Translations under genes and position numbers: made by a program
Notes under the pieces: generated by a model
Seen by the model: the letters and a program-made list of their open reading frames with translations, nothing else
What the model was told of the DNA's origin: nothing
Database searches by the model: none
Assembly (NCBI RefSeq): GCF_003966145.1
Contig: NZ_RXNR01000014.1
Span: 20,201-84,200 of the forward strand
Length of the DNA stretch: 64,000 nucleotides
From: Lysinibacillus telephonicus
Lineage (GTDB): Bacteria > Bacillota > Bacilli > Bacillales_A > Planococcaceae
Reading direction: 5' to 3'
In this document: positions 27,109-35,067 of the stretch, in pieces
Layout: each line of letters begins with the position of its first letter
Numbering within the stretch: position 1 is the first letter of the stretch

Positions 27109-27201
27109 GTGCTTAAAAAAGCGGTAAAAGTTCGTAAATATTATATGAAATCACATAAAAACCACTAAAAAGTGAGTGAAAAGTGAGTGAAACCGCGTAA
27201 A
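27109..27201 (+). repeat. Degenerate copy of the CGTAAA 21-bp repeat
   Basis: Just past the preceding terminator. Consecutive 21-bp blocks begin cttaaaaaagc, cgtaaatatta and cataaaaacca, and a later block begins cgtaaaaaata after aaaccg. In frame they read KKAVKVRKYYMKSHKNH (from a GTG at 27109, stop 27168). This matches KKAVKPRKYCSKARKY of the large array at 52.9 kb in spacing and sequence. Confidence 0.5.
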
Positions 27202-27236
27202 AAATAGTATCGTATCATTAAATATTTTTGATTACA

Positions 27237-27495
27237 TTATTCATCCAACTTTTTAGAAGCAATCTCTAATTCTTTCTCTAAATATCTCTGAGGATCTCCC
27301 CATTGATATTTTTCCAAAAAAGTCTTTCCCAAATGTATTAACAATTAACTGCAAATCAATGATGAGTTTTCTTAGTTCTATTCTCTCTTTGTCACTTAAA
27401 TTTCCTTTATACGATTCCTGCCCCAGCCTATACAATAAGTTCATAGAATTCCAATTAAATTCCGTAAAATTCCTTGGAAATTCGACTATTGACAT
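27237..27495 (-). pseudogene. Frameshifted small gene B of a decayed operon
   Basis: Start MSIVEFPRNFTEFNWNSMNL at 27495, continuing to NTFGKDF. As written it then reads an implausible tail and stops at 27253. Removing one base from the A run at 27316-27321 gives GKDFLEKYQWGDPQRYLEKE, then LEIASKKLDE with a stop at 27237-27239, a far more natural C-terminus. No family recognised. It begins 3 bp after gene A, so the two formed an operon. Confidence 0.45.
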
Positions 27496-27498
27496 TGA

Positions 27499-27735
27499 TT
27501 AGTATGAACGGTTCTTTTCAAACTCTAATGCCAAACTATAAAGAGTTTGAGGTTTAATATCATTTAAGTTTCGATTATCCAAAGTCATTGCAGCTCGATA
27601 ATAAGTTGCAATTTACTCTTTATATATTTCTCTCTGCTATTTTTCAATCAATTGATGTTGTTCAAACACGATATATCCTATTGAAATAATACAGATTATA
27701 GATATAAGAATAAAATACTTAATGAATTTTTCCAT
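27499..27735 (-). pseudogene. Disrupted small membrane gene A of the same operon
   Basis: Start MEKFIKYFILISIICIISIG with a TM helix, then VFEQHQLIEK and an in-frame TAG (27637-27639). QREIYKE follows, then a frame change leading to ATYYRAAMTLDNRNLNDIKP and LEFEKNRSY before a stop at 27499. Two lesions in about 80 codons indicate true decay rather than a single sequencing error. Function unknown; the layout suggests an anchored protein with a soluble helical domain. Confidence 0.5.
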
Positions 27736-28053
27736 AGTAAGGTTAACTCATCTTGAGAAGATATTTATCCTTATTTTACCTAACATGTTTTAAGATGATA
27801 ATGGTAATTAGTGCCGCTAGATATTAATCTATAAATGCATTTCTCTATATTACTTACCTACATACCTCCTTCTCAACAAAAAAAATAAGCGTTTGAGAAA
27901 ATTCTCCCTTTACTTTAACTAAACTCCCGTTGCTAAAAACAATCAAAATAAAAATATTTAAAAAAGTTTAAAAATTACACTGAATTTGATTTTAAAGCAT
28001 GTTACATTCAACCTGTATCATACAAATATGAATCAAGAAAGGAAGAAGAAATT
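27736..28053. other. Intergenic, nothing recognised
   Basis: AT-rich spacer between the decayed operon and the GyrI-like gene. It probably holds both divergent promoters; no hairpin or ORF stands out. Confidence 0.4.
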
Positions 28054-28506
28054 ATGAATTTTAAAATTGAAACAATTCCGAACTATCGTGTTGCTTATAT
28101 GCGACGAGTCGGCCCGTATGGGAATGGAAACATTGAAGTGTGGGAGAATTTTAAAAAATGGGCTAAGGAGAAAAACCTTCTTAAATCAAATACTATACTA
28201 CTTGCAGTTCAGCAGGATAACCCTGAAACAACACTACCTGAAAATTGTAGATTTGACGCATGTATTGTGATATCTGAGGATTATCAAATAGATGATTCAA
28301 TCAGCGAGAATGAACTTCCTGGTGGAAAATACATGATATATGAAGTAAAACATACAAGAGAAGATATTCAAAATGCATATTCTAGTATTTTTCCATCTAT
28401 ACAAAAAAGCGGATATCAAATAGAAAATAAACCAATTTTCGAAAGATACATTGGTGATATGAGTAATAATCATTATTGCGAAATATGTATACCTATAAAA
28501 CAATAA
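28054..28506 (+). CDS. GyrI-like small-molecule-binding domain protein
   Basis: A 150-aa stand-alone GyrI-like (SbmC/AraC-effector-binding) domain. It begins with the family signature NFKIETIPNYRVAYMRRVGP and contains FDACIVISEDYQ, ELPGGKYMIYEVKHT and a conserved aromatic/acidic C-terminus (YCEICIPIKQ). Such proteins bind hydrophobic drugs or inhibit DNA gyrase (GyrI). The conserved glutamate in CEICIPI is present. Ribosome-binding site AAAGGAAG, own terminator. A single domain without a DNA-binding part, so not itself a regulator. Confidence 0.85.
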   Translation: MNFKIETIPNYRVAYMRRVGPYGNGNIEVWENFKKWAKEKNLLKSNTILLAVQQDNPETTLPENCRFDACIVISEDYQIDDSISENELPGGKYMIYEVKHTREDIQNAYSSIFPSIQKSGYQIENKPIFERYIGDMSNNHYCEICIPIKQ

Positions 28507-28540
28507 TAATAATAATATTGTTTTATATAACATTGGAAAA

Positions 28541-28594
28541 ATAAGAGAAGAAAAGTTAGTTATTATTATATTTAACTTCTTGTTCTTCTCTTAT
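28541..28594 (+). terminator. Terminator after the GyrI-like gene
   Basis: Perfect 12-bp outer stem (ataagagaagaa / ttcttctcttat) with a 30-nt loop. Tail is weak. Confidence 0.55.
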
Positions 28595-28778
28595 AAACTT
28601 TCCTCTTTAGACGGTTGAGAACTATTAGCTGTTTTGTTGAATAACAAAAAATTATTATATTAACAATAGTTTACCTTAGAATTTAAGAAATTAATTAAAG
28701 AACTGAAATTTCCCCATGCTTTCCCAAACATATTTTTATTTGTAAGGTTTAGTTGCCACGAGACAACCGATAGTTTCC

Positions 28779-29528
28779 TTACCCAAACTGGCGTTTAAAT
28801 GCTTTACTGGCGAAAAAGTAAACGATAATCATGATGCCGACGCACCAGGAGAGCGCGATCCAGATATCTTTACCAATAGCCCCTTCATATAATAGGGCAC
28901 GAATAGCATTCACGATTGAAGTTACGGGCTGGTTCTCAGCAAACAGACGGACAATTTTAGGCATGGTTTCAGTAGGGACAAAAGCCGAACTGATAAATGG
29001 TAGGAAAATCAGCGGGTACGAGTAGGCTGTCGCTCCTTCCATAGACTTCGCTGTCAATCCTGGAATGACCGCTAACCATGTCAGCGCCAGTGTAAACAGA
29101 CCGATTATCCCAACTACCGCGAACCAATCCAGGAGATTAGCGCTGGAACGGAAGCCCATCAATAACGCGACCAGGAACACCAGCATGAGAGTCAGCGCAT
29201 TGGAGACAAGCGATGTCAATACGTGAGCCCATAATACCGATGAGCGCTTGATTGGCATGGTAAACAATCGTGCCATCAGCCCACTATTTACATCTGTAAA
29301 CAGCCGTACGGAAGTGTAAGCGACGCCGGATGCGATAGTAATCAGCAAAATTCCTGGCAATAAATAATTGACGTAGTTGTCCGTGCCTGTATCTATGGCG
29401 CCTCCAAATACATAAACAAACAACAACATCATCATAATCGGCGTAATTGCCACCGTGATAATTGTATCCGGGCTGCGCATTATGTTACGTATTAAACGCC
29501 CCAATAATACCCCTGTTTCGCTTTTCAT
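28779..29528 (-). CDS. ABC-2 type permease (DrrB-like)
   Basis: A 249-aa ABC-2 permease with six TM helices. The conserved PLIFLPFISSAFVPTETMPK near residue 180 and a GSYxYP-like AYSYPLIF are typical of DrrB-type daunorubicin exporters. It directly follows the ATPase gene with no gap. Base composition is visibly GC-richer than the neighbours. Likely a drug, lipid or peptide exporter subunit. Confidence 0.85.
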   Translation of the reverse strand: MKSETGVLLGRLIRNIMRSPDTIITVAITPIMMMLLFVYVFGGAIDTGTDNYVNYLLPGILLITIASGVAYTSVRLFTDVNSGLMARLFTMPIKRSSVLWAHVLTSLVSNALTLMLVFLVALLMGFRSSANLLDWFAVVGIIGLFTLALTWLAVIPGLTAKSMEGATAYSYPLIFLPFISSAFVPTETMPKIVRLFAENQPVTSIVNAIRALLYEGAIGKDIWIALSWCVGIMIIVYFFASKAFKRQFG

Positions 29529-30290
29529 TTATATTTCCTCCTTTTTGCAGATAATCGCAAGGAAAATATCCTCCAATGTCGGCTGCTTCTCGATGTATTC
29601 CACTTTTGCTGGTGGGAACATCTTTTTAAGTTCGGTAAGTGTACCGCTCGTAATAATTTTTCCATCGTGTAGGATGGCGATACGGTCTGCAAGTTGTTCA
29701 ACTTCCTCCAGGTACTGGGTCGTCAGCAAAATGGTCGTACCATCACCGGCAAGCTCCTTGACGGTATCCCAGACTTCAATCCGTGCTTCGGGGTCAAGCC
29801 CTGTCGTCGGTTCATCGAGAAAAATGACTGCTGGTGTCCCTATCAGGCTCATGGTGATGTCAAGCCGGCGCTTCATCCCACCGGAATACTGGTCCGCTCG
29901 GCGGTTGGCCGCATCGGTCAGACTGAATTTAGCTAGCAGATCATCGGCAACTTGAGCAGGATTGGAAACTCCTCGCAACTTGGCGATCATTATCAGATTT
30001 TCTCGCCCGGTTAGCATGCCGTCTAAAGCTGCGAACTGCCCTGTCAGGCTGATGCTTTGTCGAACATAATCCGGTTGACGCTGGACATCAAAGTCGAAAA
30101 TATTTATTTCACCGTCATCAAGCTTCATTAGCGTCGAGAGGATATTGACCATCGTCGTTTTACCCGCTCCATTTGAGCCCAGCAGTGCGAAAATTTCGCC
30201 ACGTCGAACTTCAAATTCCACCCCCTTTAAGACTTCCTTGTCTTTAAAGGATTTTTTTAACCCTTTTACAGAAATCACTGCATTTCTCAT
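29529..30290 (-). CDS. ABC transporter ATPase (DrrA-like)
   Basis: A 253-aa ABC ATPase. Walker A GSNGAGKTT (residues 38-46), signature YSGGMKRRLD, Walker [15 protein letters not shown]-loop LLTTQYLEE. The C-terminal extension (PPAKVEYIEKQPTLEDIFLA) is the DrrA-type regulatory tail. Ribosome-binding site AAGGAGG. A PadR-type operator lies about 80 bp upstream, so it may have its own promoter as well as readthrough from DUF1048. Confidence 0.93.
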   Translation of the reverse strand: MRNAVISVKGLKKSFKDKEVLKGVEFEVRRGEIFALLGSNGAGKTTMVNILSTLMKLDDGEINIFDFDVQRQPDYVRQSISLTGQFAALDGMLTGRENLIMIAKLRGVSNPAQVADDLLAKFSLTDAANRRADQYSGGMKRRLDITMSLIGTPAVIFLDEPTTGLDPEARIEVWDTVKELAGDGTTILLTTQYLEEVEQLADRIAILHDGKIITSGTLTELKKMFPPAKVEYIEKQPTLEDIFLAIICKKEEI

Positions 30291-30369
30291 ATTTTTTCCT
30301 CCTTATAATTAGTGCCTTGCTTAGCGGAGCTAGATTCCCTACCTATCTACTTAGCATCACTGATAACTA

Positions 30370-30383
30370 GTATTACTTACTAC
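30370..30383. promoter_or_regulatory. GTAnTA-type operator, copy 1
   Basis: 14-bp site gtattacttactac, an imperfect palindrome of pattern GTAnTA-nn-TAnTAC, in front of the ABC ATPase gene. It is identical to the copy at 31383. Confidence 0.6.
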
Positions 30384-30463
30384 CAGGTTGAAAAAAGTAA
30401 CTGAATAGAGAAGGTGGCAATTCACATTTGTAACATCTATTCAGTCGGTATGATCTATAGAAA

Positions 30464-30805
30464 TTATTTTTTTCCTAATCGGTTCTTGATACTCTCGTTC
30501 AAATCTTCACGATACTTAGCGACATATGTTTTAGCATTTGCTACTAGTTCATCGGCAAAGGATGCCACGTCGTCACCAGTGATTTCCAGCACTTTTCTGC
30601 CATCTGCAGCACCGGCTTCGAACAACTCGATTAATTCATATTGAATTTTAAGCATATCCATACCGTTGCCCGCTGCGAAATTCCACATGTAGTTTTGAAT
30701 TTTCTTAAATACAAACTGGTATTCCTCAGGCAAGTCTTCAACCCGCGCCATCATCATTTTGTACTCTTTTTTATCACCTATCATTTTTTTGAACATTTCC
30801 ATCAT
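30464..30805 (-). CDS. DUF1048 protein
   Basis: A 113-aa helical protein. It opens MMEMFKKMIGDKKEYKMMMA and contains VEDLPEEYQFVFKKIQNYMW and the acidic EITGDDVASFADELVANAKT. DUF1048 proteins accompany PadR regulators and DrrAB-type exporters; their role is unknown, perhaps an accessory or sensing partner. Ribosome-binding site AGGAGG. It sits between the PadR and ABC genes. Confidence 0.85.
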   Translation of the reverse strand: MMEMFKKMIGDKKEYKMMMARVEDLPEEYQFVFKKIQNYMWNFAAGNGMDMLKIQYELIELFEAGAADGRKVLEITGDDVASFADELVANAKTYVAKYREDLNESIKNRLGKK

Positions 30806-30876
30806 TTTATTTATCCTCCTTTTTTATAAAGCTGAACAAGATTTTCTAAAAATATTGGATGGAATATCTTATGCAG

Positions 30877-31197
30877 CTACGTTGATTTCAAAATGTTGAT
30901 TTTTGAAGATACAAAATCCCATTTTTTCCAAAACAATTCAAGTTCTTGACGACCGGCCTCATTAAGTGAGTAAAACTTACGTGGTGGACCCATATCTGAC
31001 GGTTTCTTTTCTACGTTTACCAGCTTTTTCTTTTCTAGTCGAACGAGGATGGTGTAGACAGTCCCTTCCACGACTTCGGTAAACCCGAGCTGGTTTAGGC
31101 GCCGGGTAATCTCGTAGCCATAGGTTTCATGGCGGCTGATGATTTCCAGCACACAGCCTTCAAGCGAACCCTTTAGCATTTCAGTTAAATTTTCCAT
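30877..31197 (-). CDS. PadR-family regulator of the DUF1048-ABC cassette
   Basis: 106 aa from ATG 31197, chosen for GGGGAGG 8 bp upstream; an upstream extension to 31251 runs through the operator. PadR winged helix: EGCVLEIISRHETYGYEITR, GFTEVVEGTVYTILVRLEKK and the wing MGPPRKFYSLNEAG. It is inferred to repress its own operon through the GTAnTA-type sites around it. This PadR is of the small AphA-like form. Confidence 0.9.
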   Translation of the reverse strand: MENLTEMLKGSLEGCVLEIISRHETYGYEITRRLNQLGFTEVVEGTVYTILVRLEKKKLVNVEKKPSDMGPPRKFYSLNEAGRQELELFWKKWDFVSSKINILKST

Positions 31198-31234
31198 GTT
31201 CAGTTCCTCCCCTATTCTGTCTGACTTATATTCA

Positions 31235-31248
31235 GTATTACTTAGTAC
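31235..31248. promoter_or_regulatory. GTAnTA-type operator, copy 2
   Basis: gtattacttagtac, 38 bp upstream of the PadR start codon; the most symmetric of the four copies. Confidence 0.65.
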
Positions 31249-31294
31249 CAAAGAAAATTTTAACTTAATAGCATTTGGGTAAACATGCTATTAA

Positions 31295-31308
31295 GTATTG
31301 CTTATTAC
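31295..31308. promoter_or_regulatory. GTAnTA-type operator, copy 3
   Basis: gtattgcttattac, 60 bp from copy 2 centre to centre. Confidence 0.55.
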
Positions 31309-31382
31309 AAGTATATTGCATTTAGTAGTAGAGGTGTCATTTATTTTAATTGCAACCTGTTATTATATATCATCTGTATTCA

Positions 31383-31396
31383 GTATTACTTACTAC
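31383..31396. promoter_or_regulatory. GTAnTA-type operator, copy 4
   Basis: gtattacttactac, identical to copy 1 and followed, like copy 3, by an AGGTATAT/AAGTATAT stretch. Confidence 0.55.
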
Positions 31397-31759
31397 AGGT
31401 ATATAGTAACACGTAGTAGATAGACTGTCAACTGGATTTCTAAAAATTTTTAAGTAGCTATGCCCATTGGATGAGAAACACTTTTATTAAATTAATCACC
31501 CTAATTATATTTAATTCAGTTTGTTCCAATTTAGTTACAACAATTCTTATTAAAGGTAACTGAACGGATAAATAAAGAAAGATTGTAATTTCTCCTCTGA
31601 AATTGCGCACTTTTACGGAATAACCAGAACATAATTCGAATCCTAAAATCAATTAGTTTTAAGCTTTACTACTGTGTTCGAGCCAAACCCTATAGGCATC
31701 ATAAATCTCCAGTATCATCATTTGTGTAGAAACCCTATACCTCTATTCCTCTTTTGCTA
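31397..31759. other. Intergenic with short coding-like remnant
   Basis: At 31659-31721 (minus) the reading MMILEIYDAYRVWLEHSSKA looks coding. In frame upstream it reaches RYRVSTQ and then a TAG just after the APH gene, so it may be a decayed downstream gene of the GNAT-APH operon. No ribosome-binding site. The rest shows nothing. Confidence 0.3.
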
Positions 31760-32680
31760 TCATTTAATATGATTTATCTTCATTTCACACTGAATGATAT
31801 TTACAGCTTCTTCTAACATCTCTCTATTATTTCTTTTTATGCCTTCCAATAACAGTACAACATTGTCAGCTGTCAGGAAAAAATAGAGCTTTTCAAACTT
31901 ATGTTGAATATTTTCTTCCTTTCTATGTTCCATCACATTTTTCGTAAATAATTCTCCAAATTCCTCCAACAAGTATAAATATTCATAATCAGGGTCACCA
32001 ATTTTCATGTCACCAAAATCAATGATTCCAGTTAATTCTTGCCTCTTTTGATCAAATAGTAAATGGTCCATCGATAAATCAGCATAAAGAACCTTAGGTG
32101 AATATCTGAAATGGTTTTTATTTTTGAGGTATTTTTCAAATCGAAAAGAAATATAAGTTTGCATATCTTGATTGATTTTATTAAAGGCTTTTTCCTTCAC
32201 CTCATTGAAAATATCTAAATAATATTGATAGAAGTTCTTTTCAGGAATATTTAGGCTTTTTGCCTGTTCAATACTGAATGAACAGACTTGATCTATAAAT
32301 TCAGCAATTTGATAGGAGATTTTTTCTTTAGTTTCTGATGGCAATGAGCAAAATAGTTGTTCATTCATTGGTTCTCCTGTTAATAATCTGTAGCCGACAA
32401 AAGGGTATCCATTATCTTGTTTCCCACAATAAATAAATTCCGGTATGTTTAAAGAAATATGTTTTTTTAGGTAAAGTAACGCCTTTATTTCTTTCTTTAT
32501 ATCAATGGCCCCGTCTTTATCTTTTGGAAATCTAAATACGAGCTCATGATTGATCAGATAGGCAGTATTCATCCAACCCTCACCAAGTTGCATAATGTGA
32601 TTAATTTTCATGTTTTCAAAATTACTTGTAATCATTTCCTTAACCCACTCAAACTTAGCATTTTTGAAACTGCTATCCAT
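31760..32680 (-). CDS. Aminoglycoside phosphotransferase-family kinase
   Basis: A 306-aa APH-fold kinase. N-lobe: MQLGEGWMNTAYLINHELVF, then RFPK. Catalytic loop: VLYADLSMDHLLFD. DFG-equivalent: LTGIIDFGDMKIGDPDYEY. The arrangement resembles APH(2'')-type enzymes, but the usual His two residues before the catalytic Asp is Tyr here (YAD). The substrate may be an aminoglycoside, another antibiotic or a metabolite. Ribosome-binding site GGAGACTGAG. It is downstream of a GNAT gene, a common resistance-like pairing. Confidence 0.75.
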   Translation of the reverse strand: MDSSFKNAKFEWVKEMITSNFENMKINHIMQLGEGWMNTAYLINHELVFRFPKDKDGAIDIKKEIKALLYLKKHISLNIPEFIYCGKQDNGYPFVGYRLLTGEPMNEQLFCSLPSETKEKISYQIAEFIDQVCSFSIEQAKSLNIPEKNFYQYYLDIFNEVKEKAFNKINQDMQTYISFRFEKYLKNKNHFRYSPKVLYADLSMDHLLFDQKRQELTGIIDFGDMKIGDPDYEYLYLLEEFGELFTKNVMEHRKEENIQHKFEKLYFFLTADNVVLLLEGIKRNNREMLEEAVNIIQCEMKINHIK

Positions 32681-32753
32681 TTTACTCAGTCTCCTTTAAT
32701 AGTATGGGTAGTGCCATTTCCAATAGACTCCAACCATTAGTTTTTCTTACAGC

Positions 32754-33302
32754 TCAACCTAATACCAAATCGCTAATCTTGATTCTCCAAATCATATGAT
32801 CATATCCTTTGCCCCAATAGTCCTGTAATAAATAATTAGGCTCTCCAAATTTCTTTTTCCAAATTTTTTGTGAGCTTATATATCCACAATCTAAGCAAAA
32901 TTCTTCTATGCCTCTACTCTGCAAAGTATAATACATCTTATTCAAAAGTAAATTCCCTATCCCCATTTTCTGGTAATAAGGATGAACGAATACTGTACCT
33001 ATTTCAATTAGCTCTTTGAAGGCGTTGTTTGTACAATTACATATAAGATCACTTGCTGGACCATATTCAATTGAACCGATAATTTTATCACCATCTAAAG
33101 CAATCAAGAAATATCGTTTTTCGCCATTGCTTTCAAAATCACTTTTTAAGTATTTTTCCTTAACTTTAATTTCATCATAAATATCGTCTAACTTCTCACC
33201 TAAACCTTCTTTAATAAAAGTATCAGTAATCACTAATTTAAAAAATGAATTTAACTCTTTTATGTCCCCAGTTCTTGGCCTTCTTATCTCCACTTTAAGC
33301 AT
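32754..33302 (-). CDS. GNAT-family N-acetyltransferase
   Basis: A 182-aa GNAT protein. Motif A with the acetyl-CoA loop is VFVHPYYQKMGIGNLLLNKM (Q/RxxGxG as QKMGIG); upstream strand GSIEYGPASDLI. A cysteine-rich patch (ICNCTN) is unusual. Ribosome-binding site GGAGGTTTGGG. Gap to the downstream APH gene is 73 bp, so an operon is likely. Substrate unknown. Confidence 0.8.
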   Translation of the reverse strand: MLKVEIRRPRTGDIKELNSFFKLVITDTFIKEGLGEKLDDIYDEIKVKEKYLKSDFESNGEKRYFLIALDGDKIIGSIEYGPASDLICNCTNNAFKELIEIGTVFVHPYYQKMGIGNLLLNKMYYTLQSRGIEEFCLDCGYISSQKIWKKKFGEPNYLLQDYWGKGYDHMIWRIKISDLVLG

Positions 33303-33742
33303 CCCAAACCTCCCAATTCTCCACTTAACACGAATTAGTTTATAAATTAAAATACTCCTTTTTATCCTCCTAAATAACTGCTATTAATTTTATTATAATA
33401 TTGATAATTAAAATTTTACTGCATATTCATCGTGATGGATTTCAGTTTTTATTAGTTACTGTGGCGGTATTACTATCGTTTGCCTGAATTAAAAAAGCGA
33501 TCCTTCACTTTTGAAGAATCGCGAATGATTGTGGAAATTTGAAAAACACGAAAGCTGTAAAAATAGTTCCCTAGTTATTTTGCTATATACCCTTATTGAA
33601 TTAGTTATGAAACATTCAAGCAGATTATTAAAATTTAGAATTTGGTGAATTTCCCAGAAGTTGAATAAGGGATAAAAATTTAAGGACAATAGTTTCCTAA
33701 TAAAAAAACGAATCGCATTCCACGATTCGTTTTTCCCAACCA
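33303..33742. other. Intergenic with two terminators
   Basis: A hairpin at 33497-33522 (gcgat..atcgc, minus-strand tail TTTTTTAATTC) and the strong yvlB terminator at 33704-33734. The frame spanning 33489-33743 crosses both hairpins and is not a credible gene. Confidence 0.55.
33704..33734 (-). terminator. Terminator after the yvlB-like gene
   Basis: Perfect 12-bp stem including the flanking A and T runs (aaaaacgaatcg / cgattcgttttt), loop cattcca. Confidence 0.85.
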
Positions 33743-34963
33743 TTATTCAGCATTATATCTTACAATAATACTTCCTGTACGGGATTCTCCAGTTAATTTT
33801 AACATATTTGCATTTTCTATTATTTTATCGAAATGTAATGTTTTAAGTAAAAACTGATCTCCTTCAATACGTGTGACAGCATCGGCTAAACCAACATCTG
33901 CCTTCCCAAAGTTCGTTGTAACTTGTCCGTCTAATGATAATGTTTTCGGAATATATAATTCAACTGCTCCAGCAACGGTATGTGCTTTTATTTTCCGCGC
34001 ATTTTCTGCATGCGTTGTGACAACGACAGCACCGTTTACTGATTCAGCCTCTACTTCTTGTATATGTCCATCAATATAAATTCGACCATTAACTGTTTCT
34101 ACTTCAAGGTCTTCACCATGTACATTTCGAACTTCAATTGCTCCGTTGCCTGTTTCAATATTTGCATTTTGGAATGAAGACTGATCCAATTTAACAGCTC
34201 CATTATATGTCTTCACTTTTAAAAGCTTAGTATTCAGTTCTTGTATTGTTATCCCTCCATTTAATAAACGTAGGATAAAAACATCATACTGCTTCTCTGG
34301 TACAGTGAACTGAACAGATACTTGTGACATTTTCGAAGGAACTGCAATAGTTAATTTTCCATCTTGTAATTGTAAAAACTCTTCCTCAAATTGAGCCTTT
34401 GTTTTTTCTTCATCATGGTCATTAAGAGGTGCTTTTATTTTTGCTTCCACTAAAAATTGATTATCTTCTGCTTTTGCTACCTCTACCTTGCCGTTTGGAA
34501 TTTCAAGTTCAAGGCCTCTTATATCCTCTGCATCGAATGCATAGGTTTTAGTAAATTGAACTTTTTCGCCAAAAGGAAACTCTAAATCAAAATCTTTAAT
34601 TTTTGAGAAGGTTGTGTTCATTACTCCCATAACACGATTACTAAAATTAGATAAGTCTTCTTTTAAGTCATTCATAAACTCATCCATTTTTTTATTTGCT
34701 TCTTTATTGTTAAATGTTTTACCAAATATATCTTCAAAACCGGATGTTTTAGATGTTGTTTCTTCTTCTGCATTTTCTGTTTGCTGAGATGCATTATTCT
34801 CTTGTGATGTTTGTTGTTCCTCTTCTTTTGATGATAGAGAAGTTTTGCTCGATTGAGTGGATTCTTTTTCTTTTGTTAACGCCTCAAGTAAAACAATGGC
34901 CTCTTCTGCTGAGATTGTTCCGTTCTCGACTAATTTTAAAATTCGTTTACGCTCGTTTTCCAT
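33743..34963 (-). CDS. YvlB-like DUF4097 protein with N-terminal SHOCT-like helix
   Basis: 406 aa from ATG 34963 (GGGAGG upstream); a longer frame to 35026 has no ribosome-binding site. A short N-terminal helical module (ERKRILKLVENGTISAEEAI) is followed by a low-complexity Ser/Thr/Gln/Glu linker. A long repetitive beta-helix of DUF4097 type then carries repeated GNGAIEV / VNGRIYI / VNGAVVV turns. YvlB in B. subtilis lies close to uvrA and belongs to a membrane-stress (PspC-linked) set; here it is immediately downstream of uvrA. No TM segment, so probably cytoplasmic or peripheral. Confidence 0.75.
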   Translation of the reverse strand: MENERKRILKLVENGTISAEEAIVLLEALTKEKESTQSSKTSLSSKEEEQQTSQENNASQQTENAEEETTSKTSGFEDIFGKTFNNKEANKKMDEFMNDLKEDLSNFSNRVMGVMNTTFSKIKDFDLEFPFGEKVQFTKTYAFDAEDIRGLELEIPNGKVEVAKAEDNQFLVEAKIKAPLNDHDEEKTKAQFEEEFLQLQDGKLTIAVPSKMSQVSVQFTVPEKQYDVFILRLLNGGITIQELNTKLLKVKTYNGAVKLDQSSFQNANIETGNGAIEVRNVHGEDLEVETVNGRIYIDGHIQEVEAESVNGAVVVTTHAENARKIKAHTVAGAVELYIPKTLSLDGQVTTNFGKADVGLADAVTRIEGDQFLLKTLHFDKIIENANMLKLTGESRTGSIIVRYNAE

Positions 34964-35067
34964 AAATAAAAAGCCTCCCTCTATTGTATATACAATTATA
35001 CGCAGAGGAAGGCAGAAAAGTTTCATTTATTGGTTTTAACTATTTATTTTTACTACTAGCTCTTATA

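Noticed and set aside
31458..31652. 64-codon minus-strand ORF upstream of the PadR sites
   Set aside because: No ribosome-binding site and no family resemblance; probably a chance frame in intergenic DNA.
33489..33743. 84-codon minus-strand ORF after the yvlB-like gene
   Set aside because: It runs through two terminator hairpins, has no ribosome-binding site, and its composition is not protein-like.
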